Part shown: one piece after another, positions 18,902-29,333 of the stretch
Numbering within the stretch: the first letter of the stretch is position 1
Layout: each line of letters opens with the position of its first letter
Assembly: GCA_934045075.1 (NCBI GenBank)
Contig: OW203723.1
Coordinates: 18,460,035-18,524,034 of the forward strand
Direction of reading: 5' to 3'
DNA: 64,000 nucleotides
DNA from: Yponomeuta sedellus
Lineage: Eukaryota; Arthropoda; Insecta; Lepidoptera; Yponomeutidae
Notes under the pieces: model-generated
What the model was told of the DNA's origin: nothing
Database searches by the model: none
What the model saw: only the letters and a program-made list of their open reading frames with translations
Translations under genes and position numbers: made by a program

Positions 18902-19096
18902 GCAAGAAAGGTTGACGAAGGTGGAAGGGCTGGTAAGAAACGATCCAGGCGGGTATACATCGACCATGTAGGGGATGTATTAGTAAAGGGGAAGATTAAA
19001 AGTTCTTGAAGCCGGCGTGCGTGCATGCAACGACTATTGAACGTTAAAGAGATCTGTCAGGATCGAGGGAATTGGCAGACCCTGTCTACTTCTTAG
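18902..19096 (+). mobile_element. LINE C-terminal fragment (family L) with in-frame stop
   Basis: Frame 18902-19096 reads GKKRSRRVYIDHVGDVL, an internal TGA at 19007-19009, then RRACMQRLLNVKEICQDRGNW and TAG. The ACMQRL-NV---(I)CQDRG-WQ block recurs at 24.9 and 58.3 kb. Confidence 0.65.
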
Positions 19097-20024
19097 GGAT
19101 ACAGGCACGATTTTATGTGTTTTGTTTTAAGTATGTTTAGTGAACTCTTCTTCTTCTTGATGTGGGTTTTTACTTAAAAAGATAATTTTTGTTCTACTGG
19201 TTAGTTCTCGTGGTTACAAAAGTTTTGACAGCTTGATCGACTTACACTCCACCATATATTTTATTTTAGTTGCAATTTTTTTGTGACTCAAATAGGATAA
19301 TACTTGTATGTACTTGATGCGCTGTCATCTCTTAGCAAGATATCATGATCGTGTTTTTCATCTAACATAACAAACCACTGTTTTATTTTAAGTGCAAAAC
19401 ACAAATTTTATTTGTCTTTGAATGAAATATTTTCTCATGAAAAACTGATTGTTTCGTATAAGGTTTTTAGCAGAAAGCGAGCCCTTACATACAAAAACAA
19501 AAGCCATCTAACACATCTACTATTTACGTATTTTTTTCCGTATCAAGCATGCAACACATTCCGCTAATACGATTTAATTTTATGCCGGATTTGCGATAAG
19601 ATTCTCCTAAGTGTAGAGATTTGCCGGCGGCGTGAGTTTGTGAGGTGCCTAGGGGGCTTAACGAGTTGGGACGCGGTTTCCGTGGCTGGTTCATTAAGTG
19701 ACTGAAATGTTTTCAGCAAAGGCAGCACAACGTCTCAAAAAGCGCGCTTTGACTTCAAAAGCCGTGATCCAGTAACTCATGTACTTTTACTGTCAAATTT
19801 TGACACTCTGTCTTACTTCTTATGCTGTATTTTTGTAGGGTTCGATCGAGAGTTTTAATATCTGTTTTTCTATACAATTTACTAGCTGACTCAGTAAACG
19901 TTGTTTTTCCATATTATCCTAACACCTATTCTCAAATGCACCAAATGTATACAAAAAAATCATAAAAATCGTAAAAGTCGTCTCGGAGGAGATCGATAAC
20001 GAACACTGTGACATGAGATATTTA
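19097..20024. other. No gene recognised
   Basis: Non-coding, AT-rich, no identified repeat. Confidence 0.5.
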
Positions 20025-20230
20025 TATAATAACATAACATAACATTTACAGCACATACATTGCTTCTGGCCCCACATTAGTATACCCTGTGTCGTGGGAA
20101 CCAGAAACGCCGACATCACAAACATGTAAACATCCAAGACCTGGGTTTTTTTTTTGTCCCCAGCCGGGGATCGAACCCGGGACCTCTCACATGGCAGGCA
20201 GATGCGCTACCGCTGCGCCACAGAGGTCGT
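20025..20230 (-). mobile_element. tRNA-derived SINE, family C, near full length
   Basis: Left end has the (AACAT)n tail in reverse and CATACATTGCTTCTGG; middle ATCCAAGACCTGGG; right the head with CCGGGGATCGAACCCGGGAC and GCTACCGCTGCGCCACAGAGG. Confidence 0.85.
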
Positions 20231-20589
20231 CGAATAATTTAAGCTTATTCCATCCCAATGGCGAGAGACCACGAAAGATGACGTAATGGGAAAATTCCTA
20301 TACCCAACAGTGAACTGGGCTGATAATGCCCCTTTCTTATGTCTTACGCTGCAAAATCATATAAAAACAAATGTTTCATAACTGTCCAATTCTGTCCGAA
20401 CCGTGTAGCGGAAACGCCAGTATTATTTATGAACTTGCTAAGGATAGCTTAGTTATAAGACCTATGTAGTTTGATAATTGTATGATTAGGTTACGATGGG
20501 ACTGACATGCTCGTTCTGCGAACAAAGCCCCTAAATAAATAAGAATAAAAAAAAACATAGGTACATTACCTGTAATACCTGTGTAATTT

Positions 20590-20635
20590 CCTTATGTACA
20601 ATAAAGTGTTCTCTATCTCTCTATCTACATTTTTT
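20590..20635 (+). mobile_element. LINE 3' terminus
   Basis: TTATGTACAATAAAGTGTTC then CTATCTCTCTATCTAC, as at 4.03 and 10.1 kb. Confidence 0.55.
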
Positions 20636-21640
20636 TGGCCACAGGTTACTCGAATTCGCAAACAATGTTTCGCTATTTTAAAGTTGTCACTGTAATAAAA
20701 GTCACTCCTGTCAACGAGTACAATACGCGAGATTTTCTGACACCCTGTTTATTTTAGTACTTAATCTTTAACCTTCCTTTCCCCTTTCCTACCCCTTTTG
20801 CGTTAGTTTTTCTAGAGAATCGTTTTAGACATGAGTGGCAAGATAGATATGTCAGGATACCTACAAGTGGTTGTTCAAGGTATCTGCCTACCCTCTGGGA
20901 TACAGTAGAGAGTATGCGAACTCACAAAAAAACTAGCATTGAATTCATTACATACCACTGTTTAAATTTACAAGAGACAAAGCGGATCGCAATTAAAATT
21001 AGTTTTATAGGTACGTATATAAATACCTTTTCATTATTTATTTTAATAAATAATGTAAAAAGTATTTTTGTACTAAAACTTCCGTAAGTACTACACATTA
21101 TCACCAGTAGGTAAGTAAGTATCAGAAGCAGTAAGTAAATTGGGATTAAGCTAAAAAATAAAAACATTAATTAGAGCATCATAAACGTTACAAACTTATC
21201 ATAAGACTCTACTTTATTAATTCACAGTTCTAATTACTAATTCTTATTAGGATAGGTGCGCGAAACTCGCCACCGAGTGGGTGTCACACGATGGACATCG
21301 TAAATAAGTAAATTAAAACAAAAGCAAATATTTAGTAAATTAATACCAAACTACGTTTGAGACGTCCTCTTAATCATGAGAGCTCACCGATCTTTAACGA
21401 GGGCAACATTAATAATCCTTTGTAGCAAGCAAGTGGAAAGCAGAAAATAAAACGACAATTACTTAATTAGCTACTCTAGGAGCCAAACGCGAGACGCAGT
21501 GCTTATCCTTTACTTGAACGCCCTCGAAAGTATAAGTACGTAGAATCTACTTAGAAGTACATTTTAGCTTCTTTATAAATCTTGCAAGCCTTATAAATCT
21601 GTTTAACAACGATTTAACAAATCTGCCAACGCTAAGGGTA
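20636..21640. other. No gene recognised
   Basis: AT-rich non-coding sequence without an identified repeat. Confidence 0.5.
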
Positions 21641-21855
21641 CAGTCTGTTAGCTTTTAGAATATACCCCGGCTACTATCGGATAGAATTGGATATATTCGT
21701 GCAATAAAAATATCGGAACTAATATGACAATTAATTTTACAAAACTTTTCAAAATAGCGAAGAAAAGTTTTATACAGAGCAGAAAGTAGTATTACACTCG
21801 TCGGCAAAAACGCCTACTCTAGAGCCCGAGGAATATTCTAAAAGCTAACAGACTG
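21641..21855 (+). mobile_element. Tc1/mariner-type MITE, copy 1
   Basis: About 25-bp terminal inverted repeats (CAGTCTGTTAGCTTTTAGAA... and its complement), flanked by TA on both sides. 215 bp with no coding capacity. Two further copies at 26.7 and 47.3 kb. Confidence 0.9.
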
Positions 21856-21973
21856 TATATGGCCTTGCTAGCTGATCGAGAAAATGAAATCTTAAAAGAC
21901 TCGAAACGTTGAGCTCACTTATGTGCTACAATTTTTATGCAATAAAGTATTTTATAATATTATATTATTATAG

Positions 21974-22220
21974 ACGGCCTCGGTGGCGCAGCGGTTTGGC
22001 ACGCTGTAAATCGAAGGTCTCGGGTTCGATCCCCGGCCGGGTCAAACTAGTAAACGAACTTTCTGGTTTGTCTCCAGTCTTGGATGTTATCTATGTATTT
22101 ATTGTATTAAATCTATCGTCGAGTTAGCACCTATAACACAAGTTATTTAGTTATACTTAGTATAGGGCTAACGAGATCTGTGTAATATGTCCATGAATAT
22201 TTATGTATTTATTTTAATTA
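21974..22220 (+). mobile_element. tRNA-derived SINE, family B
   Basis: Head GGCCTCGGTGGCGCAGCGG (A box) and CGGGTTCGATCCCCGG (B box), body TCTTGGATGTTATCTATG, TCGAGTTAGCACC and GGGCTAACGAGATCTGTG, and an AT-rich tail. Confidence 0.9.
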
Positions 22221-22769
22221 TAGATGAAAAAATTATTATGTTATATATTATTGTTACGTTAATATTTCCCACTTGATATAAAAGTACATGTTTTTTTGGA
22301 AATAAAACAATAGGATATTATGTGGGCCAGCCTACCCCATCAATGTACATTTACATCATTAAATCAGTTACCACAACGTCCGAGTGGCGGCCCTATCACC
22401 GATCGAGTGTAATTGAAGGTGCCACTGGATGTTCATAAGTTTTACTACGTAGACGCAAAGGCCACAGTTCATTGTATAAGGAATCACACAACAATAAGAC
22501 AATAACACAGAGAGGAATTGGCTACTACTATATAAGCCAAGTCAGAGCCTTACGGCATAATAACATGGTAGAGTGATGACAACGTTATTAATACCAATCA
22601 TGCTAGGGTTTTTCTAATCACCGGGTCCCTTACGCTTATTGGCAAATCATTTTACCATGAAGGCTTGCCATTGTCACGTTAAGAAAAAGAAAGAAGCTCT
22701 CGTGCTTCTCTGCGAAGTCAGTCTCCTCTTCTCTCCTCTTTAATTAAATATTTTAATTTAGGCTGACTG
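22221..22769. other. No gene recognised
   Basis: Non-coding; no repeat identified. Confidence 0.5.
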
Positions 22770-22976
22770 TTACGGGTCAAAATGATTGCCTTTATCTTCA
22801 AAGAATCGTTTATTACTTGACAATAATAAAAATGCGAATGAACAAAACTTAAAACCAACACGGGTGGCAGCACCATCTCTAACAGAGCCACCTGGTGAAT
22901 TTGACAGGAACCTCGTAGATTTATCGATAGGTCCCTTCGACGTCTTTGCTTTGCCGTGACCTTTTTCAGTTGCCAT
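22770..22976 (-). CDS. Unrecognised small open frame
   Basis: Minus-strand ATG at 22976 opens 68 codons starting MATEKGHGKAKTSKG, basic and then Ser/Gly-rich (SNSPGGSVRDG), with a hydrophobic C-terminal stretch (FCSFAFLLLSS). The frame is also open upstream to 23054. No family was recognised and no splice site is convincing. It could be a retroelement piece, a retrocopy or chance. Confidence 0.2.
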   Translation of the reverse strand: MATEKGHGKAKTSKGPIDKSTRFLSNSPGGSVRDGAATRVGFKFCSFAFLLLSSNKRFFEDKGNHFDP

Positions 22977-23208
22977 CAACGAGCCCGGTGTTCTGTGCGT
23001 TTCTGATTGGTGGTAAGTCGACAATAAAAGGACTAGCCGAGGCTGTAGTGTCAAGGCGTCTGCTCAGCTCTCGCAAGGAGAGCGAATTAAAACTTTACAC
23101 TAACATGCACTAAGCTGCACGAAATTGAAGGCAACTCGCGCCTCCTCGCGAAAGGTTTGAGCGAGAACTTATAGAAAGGAGCTGTATCTTTCGTTAACAT
23201 TATAGTTA

Positions 23209-23315
23209 TTTTAAAAGCCTATTTAGAGGCTAAAAATTCTAAAAAATTCTAAAAAATTTTTGACTCTAAATACGTTTTTAAAATTGTCCTTAGCGCGGGT
23301 TAGTGCATTAAAAAG
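23209..23315. mobile_element. Palindromic family D copy lacking its tRNA core
   Basis: AAAGCCTATTTAGAGGC (reverse 3' segment) is followed directly by the forward 3' segment (GACTCTAAATACG..., TTGTCCTTAGCGCGGG). The tRNA-like part between them is gone, leaving a hairpin. Confidence 0.75.
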
Positions 23316-23554
23316 AATATAATTATAGTTATTTATTAAGAACTTAATATTAAGTACCTTACAAATTAAAGACAAAACGATGCAATTGACAAACTAATTA
23401 ACTAAACTAGAAAACCTACAAAAGAGCCGCGACGCTTTTTACTTTCTTTTATCTTTATTGACTAACGAGCTTACTGGTATGGTCTTCTACTGGGGGGCGC
23501 CGTACATTTGTATTTCTAATCTGGGTGCATTTCTATGTTGGTGAAGTCGATAGA

Positions 23555-23763
23555 TGGCAGTCGTTAAGCAAAGTTAGGGCTTCTATCGATGTCGATAGAA
23601 GCCTTAGGGCAGCTTGACAAAATTCTAACAGTAAGACCAGCCACTAGTCTTGCAAGCCTACACCAATCCGGACTTGGCCCCGTGGTGGATTATGGCCTAT
23701 ATCTTCTTCAGGGAAGACACCCGTGCCCCTCGGTGGGGACATAATGGGTTGATGATGATGATG
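23555..23763 (+). mobile_element. 5S-SINE, diverged subfamily, 5'-truncated
   Basis: CGATAGATGGCAGTCGTTAAGC, CTAACAGTAAGACCAGCCAC, CACCAATCCGGACTTGGCCC, ACACCCGTGCCCC and a GGGTTGATGATGATGATG tail. The (GAT)n tail resembles the RTE tail at 16.1 kb. The same CTATCGA variant is seen at 58.6 kb. Confidence 0.75.
23578..23603. repeat. Perfect 12-bp palindrome inside the 5S-SINE
   Basis: GGCTTCTATCGA, 2-nt gap, TCGATAGAAGCC. It is absent from the family's usual sequence. Confidence 0.9.
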
Positions 23764-23784
23764 TCCTTCGCTGATTACCATATT

Positions 23785-23835
23785 CTAGAGAATCCTAGTT
23801 TGGGAGGAAGACAAGTGATAGTGTTTTGTGGCAGT
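23785..23835 (+). mobile_element. SINE family I, 3' end fragment
   Basis: AATCCTAGTTTGGGAGGAAG and GATAGTGTTTTGTGGCAG match the family's 3' end (TATCCTAGTTTGGGACCAGG...TTGTGTTGTGTGG). Confidence 0.55.
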
Positions 23836-24869
23836 TGTTTATTAACCTTGCATCTCACAAAATCAGGTGCGAAGCTCGACCCAAACGTATTATGTCGAAA
23901 GCTAAAATTAGCTATTCAAACGTCCCGGTAAATCCATCAAAAGTTCTGAAACTGAGAGTCTTAGATGTTCGGGGCTTAAACGATATGTTCGGAATCAAAT
24001 TCGCCTCTTTTGGGGCTTACGTGTCTTCCCCTAACTCGGGAATTAACAATGAACTCGCTGAGTACTTAGCTCGAAGTTATAGTCGGTTTACATTACGCCC
24101 ACTTCGGTAGAAATGTCGTAGACGAGTGTGCAATGTATATTGCTACATCTTAGTGGCGACTACTGGCGCAAACACTTTTTTTCATTGCAATTTTAAATAA
24201 AAAAATATATATTATCGAATCTCGAATAATCTTCCTACTATGTTTTGCAATAGGTAAGGATCGAAGTGTCAGTTTTTAGGTCATTTTCCGTACACTGGAT
24301 GGGAATGTATTTTGGGAGAATCGACAGTTAATTAATGTACTTTTAGTATGATATGAGTCATTTTTTTTCTTCATTTAAAATACTCTACACGTATCAGTCC
24401 AACATTTCGGCTTTTTTTACGTCTATTTTTTTCATTTGATCAATATGGAAAATTCACTTTTTTGTATGGATAAACATGACCATATTTATTGTTGAACCAT
24501 TTCTGATCAGCTTTAAGTCTCAAGGAGAATGGTGTCAAAGAGCGAATAAATGTAGTACCTATAATAAGGGGAAAGTGTAACTTGAATAAAATTAAAAAAA
24601 TATATTATAGCCCCATATTTCCCTGCACACGCGTTGACTTTGATGCCAGTGAAGCAGCACGAGAGCTAATAATGTAAATGGGTCATAAAATAAGTATTTC
24701 GCTAAAAGACTCATCCGATGTGAGCGTCGACGTCTTTATGCCTCACGACTCGCGAGTCGGTTAATTAGGTTCCCTCTAAGCGGGTGGGATTTGATTAGCT
24801 TTGATGCTCGTTTGTTTAGGCATCATGCGTTGTTTTCTTAGGCGAATGATGATTATTACTTTCACTCTA
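23836..24869. other. No gene recognised
   Basis: Short frames around 23.8-24.1 kb show no motif. The rest is AT-rich. Confidence 0.45.
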
Positions 24870-25015
24870 AAAAGTACCCGGAACCGGAGTGCCTGCATGC
24901 AACGACTTATGAACGTTGATGAAGCGAAGGTGATCTGTCAGGATCGTGGCAAGTGGCAGTCCCTGGTCTCTGCCTACCCCTCTGAAATACAGGTGTGGGG
25001 CAATGTATGTATGTA
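24870..25015 (+). mobile_element. LINE C-terminal fragment (family L), intact frame
   Basis: Encodes KSTRNRSACMQRLMNVDE, then a VICQDRGKWQSLVSAYPS block, with an ATGTATGTATGT tail after it. Best preserved of the three copies. Confidence 0.7.
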
Positions 25016-25084
25016 ACTTCACTCCATTTTTGAGGTCCTGTATTAAAAATCAAAACAAATAAAGATGAAGTGTTAGATAATATT

Positions 25085-25471
25085 AAATTAAAAATAAATT
25101 TCATTCCAGAAAAAAAGACATTATAACAATGAATACTCCAAAAACAACAACAGTATTTATTGAATGAAATTTATTTAATTTTATGTAATAAAATAAGCAA
25201 TAGTAAGTAATTATGACAGTTTAATATTATAACGGTAGTCTGGGTACCTCAATATACGTATGGACCAGAAAAAGTGTACAGTCCTTCACATCTAAAAATA
25301 TTTTATATTATAAATAAATTTCATTTCAGTAAAGAAAGACATTATAACAATGAATTACTACAACAACAACAACAGCATTTAGTGAATTAAATTAAATTTT
25401 ATCTAATTAACAATAGTAACTATGACAGTTTAATATAATATTGTAACTGTAGTCTGGGTATTGCAGTGGGT
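25085..25471. repeat. Two-unit tandem duplication, about 220 bp period
   Basis: GACATTATAACAATGAAT at 25118 and 25338, and ATGACAGTTTAATAT at 25213 and 25432, keep a constant 219-220 bp offset. The units are AT-rich and diverged, with a CAA-rich stretch expanded in unit 2. Confidence 0.8.
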
Positions 25472-25483
25472 ATAGGTTAGTAT

Positions 25484-25744
25484 GCTGTGTGGTGTCGGCC
25501 TAGAGAATAGCACCAACCCAAATTCTTCTCGCGGGTGTCGTAAAAGGCGACTAAGGGACACAAACTAGGGGGTGGGCAGCAGCGCCCCCTGCAGTACAAT
25601 TTCACCAAACTGCGATCCCCAACCCGCATGCACAGCGTGGGGATTATAGGCATGACCCCCCAATGATGGCACAATGTTGCGCTATCGCGCTCATTCGGGG
25701 AGGTCTATGTCCAGCAGTGGACTAATATAGTCAAAAGAAGAAGA
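25484..25744 (+). mobile_element. Retroposon family E, full length with 12-bp target-site duplication
   Basis: From GCTGTGTGGTGTCGGCC to the AAGAAGAAG tail, 261 bp. Flanked by ATAGGTTAGTAT at 25472-25483 and 25745-25756. This defines both family ends. I see no clear pol III A and B box pair and no coding frame, so the origin of its 5' part is unknown. Confidence 0.9.
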
Positions 25745-25900
25745 ATAGGTTAGTATAGACCAAAAAATTCACAGTCCAGCAATAATAAAAATTTCAGATT
25801 GTTTGACGAGGGCTGCCGAGGACAGTAAACCTTATCATGCTTATGTCTCAGTTGGTAAGTACGGACTGTTCGATTGCGGAATACCGATGACGTCTCTGAC

Positions 25901-26077
25901 GATCTCTGTGGCGAAGCGGTAGCGCATCTGCCTACCATACAAGAGTTCCCGGGTTCGAACCCCGGCTGGGGACAAAAAAAACCGCAGGTCTTGGATGTTT
26001 ACATGTTTGTGGTGTCGTTGTTTCTGGTTCCCACGACACATGCGCCTATATGTAAATGTCATGTTATGTTATGTCTC
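25901..26077 (+). mobile_element. tRNA-derived SINE, family C
   Basis: Forward: GATCTCTGTGGCGAAGCGG, CCGGGTTCGAACCCCGGC, CAGGTCTTGGATGTTTACAT, GGTTCCCACGACACA and an (ATGTT)n tail. Confidence 0.85.
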
Positions 26078-26708
26078 TCACTCCAACGATAACTAAACGT
26101 TGATATTTACATCTAGTGTTGTGGTGGTTATCAGCTTTAGAATATTTCGAACGCTAAACAGCGCTGAGGCCGTAGATCACTAGTTCTATGAACAACCACA
26201 TCACTGGATAAAACGTCACCAACATACTCGTACTTAAGAGGGCCTAACAATAGTTGGAATTGACAGAATATCACGTTTTTCTGTTCTATGTTTTCTTTAA
26301 CTAAAATTAAAACTTTCGTAACTACTATACATTATTGATTTGCAACCTAATTAACTTACTTTTATCTCTATCGTTCAAAGTCTGATAGTTTTGTAAGCTT
26401 GAGATGCTCATTCGTTTTCCGATGGTTTTTACCCGGCTGCACTAGAAGGAGGGTAATGTTTTGCGTATGTATGTATATTTATTTGCAGCGCTCTGTAGCC
26501 TAAACTGCTTGATGGATTTAAGAGCTCAAGAGCTGTCGTTCGGTTTGTCTTAACTGTGAGAGTCACTGGAAATAAAAATATATTAAAACTATTCACTAAT
26601 ATAACAGAAAATGGATGATTACAGAGAGGTATGGCGAGTTATAGAGAAGACCTTTGCTCAGCAGTAGGTCACCGAATTGGCTACTGAAAAAAAAAATACA
26701 ACCCTTTA
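26078..26708. other. No gene recognised
   Basis: Non-coding, AT-rich. Confidence 0.5.
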
Positions 26709-26932
26709 CAGTCTGTTAGCTTTTAGAATATACCTCGGGCTCTAGAGTGAGCTTCTGTTTTTGCCGAAAGCACACGAGTGTAATACTACTTCCTGCTCTG
26801 TATAAAACTTTTCTTGTGTCTTAGTTCTGATTTCGAAATTAAGTGTCATATTAGTTCCGATATTTCTATTACACGAATATATCCGATTCTATCCGATAGT
26901 AGCCGAAGTATGTTCTAAAAGCTAACAGACTG
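26709..26932 (-). mobile_element. Tc1/mariner-type MITE, copy 2 (inverted)
   Basis: Same terminal inverted repeats, TA flanks at 26707-26708 and 26933-26934; internal sequence reversed relative to copy 1. Confidence 0.9.
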
Positions 26933-26934
26933 TA

Positions 26935-27191
26935 CATTTTTTAGGCAGTCGGTCGTTTTTGTTTTTTAAACAAATCTCAGTCGTTTTTTTAATCGAATTA
27001 AAAGGCAAAAGTCGACATGCATCATCGTGTGCGTGCCACGGCAACCAGCCAGTACCATCGCTCGGCGCGGATTTGCTCGCGTGTATCGTGAACGATGATC
27101 TGGTTATGGGGGATAAGCCTTCGCGTGACAGATCCCGAAGCCCGGCAAATACTGCGGTGGCCCTAATTCTAATTCCGTGCTTGTGAGCCAA
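26935..27191. other. GC-rich patch, open on both strands, unassigned
   Basis: About 75 plus-strand codons and 85 minus-strand codons are open (minus: RATAVFAGLRDLSREGLSP). No family recognised; possibly an old retroelement piece. Confidence 0.3.
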
Positions 27192-27269
27192 TGATTATTT
27201 TCAGAAGCGCTACCACTACTGTAATAACCGCACTGGCACAATAACTTCTATAAATTAATAAGTTCCGCA

Positions 27270-27455
27270 CGACACAATCACTTGTTCTGGTCCCAAACTA
27301 GGATACCCTGTGCTATGGTGACCATGTAAGGAAATACGCCTAGATAAGGAAATACACCCAGACTAAGGCCGCTTGTACAAATAAAGTACAGTAGCAGAAG
27401 TTGTGGTAACGGAACCCACGACTTCTGTATTGGTGTTCAAGCGTGGAAACCGTGT
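27270..27455 (-). mobile_element. tRNA-derived SINE, family I
   Basis: CACAATCACTTGTTCTGGTC, AACTAGGATACCCTGTGC, AATACACCCAGACTAAGG, then a reversed B-box-like AACGGAACCCACGAC. Head diverged. Confidence 0.7.
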
Positions 27456-27537
27456 TATTCTCATAGTAGTTCTTACTGACCAGAACTGTTCGGTGCAACT
27501 GCACATCTCTTAAACAGTCAGTTCACCAAACTAGCGT

Positions 27538-27782
27538 CGTTGTCAGGCTATACTAGTCCACTGCTGGACATAGCCCTCCCCTAAAGAGCGCCACGTTGTG
27601 CTATCATAGGGGGTACTGCCCATAATCCCCACGCTGGGCATGCGGGTTGGGGATTGCAGTTCGGTGGGATTGTCCTGCAGGGGGCGCTGCTGCCCACCTC
27701 AGGTTTGTGTCCCTTAGTCGCCTTTTACGACACCCGCGGGAAGAATTGGGTTGGTGCTATTCTCTAGGCCGACACCACACAG
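27538..27782 (-). mobile_element. Retroposon family E, full length with target-site duplication
   Basis: Reverse copy to GGCCGACACCACACAG. Flanked by CACCAAACTAGCGT (27524-27537) and CACCAAACTAACGT (27783-27796), 13 of 14 identical. Confidence 0.9.
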
Positions 27783-27796
27783 CACCAAACTAACGT

Positions 27797-29281
27797 GGAA
27801 ACACATTTTTAGTTCGCAACTGCCGATCAGGCGCGGCACGCGTTCCCACAGCATTTCCTTCGAATCATTTCTATCGTTATTGAGTAGCAGTTTGATATAG
27901 TGATAGTTTTTCAGCAATCGAGTGCTTTCATTTCTAGCAGATAGCGCCTCAGCAAGCTACCCGGTTATAAAACAATAGCTTATCTCAAAATCAACCGTGG
28001 GAGCCATACGAGATAATATCCGTTCCTACAAAAAACATTTTTCTTGTGAAGGAAAACGTATGAAACTTAATGAGCAGTATCAACGACACTTTAGCGAGAT
28101 GCAAAAAAAATACTCTATTACACTAAGGGTGAATTATCAATTAAAATTAAACAATTGACTGGTTTCGACTGTGAGCTTGTTGAGTGATCCCAATTTTGCT
28201 GTCATAAGATGAATATTCCCTCCATGTGTGCAGGGCTGTTCTTTCAGAAGAACTTAAGGATGAGATTAGAAGGTTGTATCAAAAGGTAAGTAGGTTCATT
28301 AAGGCACGATTATTCGCGGAAAGCGGAGACGATGTGAAATACGAAATAATAACAGACGTAGCGGGATTTTCCCAATCAACTTAAGAGGATGCTAACTTGG
28401 CTCTTGATAAGAGTATGAGACGGATTTATTTGTTATTAATATACTTTGTTCACTTATATTTGTAAGTAACTAGCTGGATTTCTAAAAATATATTATTTTC
28501 CTCAACTTAATTACAATAATTAGAGATCATTTTTGCAAAGTAAGACCTCGTTGTTATTTAGTGTTAACTTGGGTGTGTGCAAAAATAATCAGTAATAAAA
28601 AGTCATTGCTAATCCTCATAAAGATAAATAATTGGGAATCGCAATAAAAAATACGGAGTCCATACGTAAACTACATAACTGATTTGCGTCCAAATAGATT
28701 AATTTAAGGACCCAGGGCTTACCCACTTACTTCTATGAACACTTTACCAACCGATCATATAAAATGTTCTACTATATTCTATAATCGGTTTAAACAACGG
28801 CTGTTTAGAGGTGATACAGTTGAGCCTTAAACGCCTTCCATAGTAATACGCATAACCAATCAAATCAGTGGAATGACAATTAGTTTTAAGTAATAGATCC
28901 ATTCAGTCATCCATTTGACATCGATATGGAAGTTAATTTCAAAGGCATCTGATAATTCGATGACGACGATACATGCCACGTGTATCTGGAACAAATTCTT
29001 ACAGCAAAAAAAAATGCTCCGATTGATTTGGTGAAGCTATTTTATTTAAATAGCAACTGTCACTGCTAAATGTGTAACCCATGTCTATGCTCACAATAAA
29101 TATTCTTATTATTATATGTTGAATAGTTTTGAAACATTCCAAAACAAACACTTGAACTATCAAACGTAGAGCGACGTACATACATCAATAACACCATTGT
29201 CTAAAGTAATAAAAAAGAGAGAGTACTAGAAGATCTTCCGAGAGTGGAAGATCTTCCACACTTAATTCCGTTGCTGTAATT
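27797..29281. other. Repeat-poor, no gene recognised
   Basis: No SINE, LINE or coding motif identified. 29229-29262 has a repeated self-complementary AGAAGATCTTCC. Confidence 0.5.
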
Positions 29282-29333
29282 CTGCTGTATTAACTTTTCC
29301 GTTTAAGCTGAAACGGAAAAGTTAATACAGCAG
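29282..29333. repeat. Perfect 23-bp inverted repeat, 6-bp loop
   Basis: CTGCTGTATTAACTTTTCCG plus TTT and its exact complement around AAGCTG. Not recognised as part of a repeat family. Confidence 0.95.
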
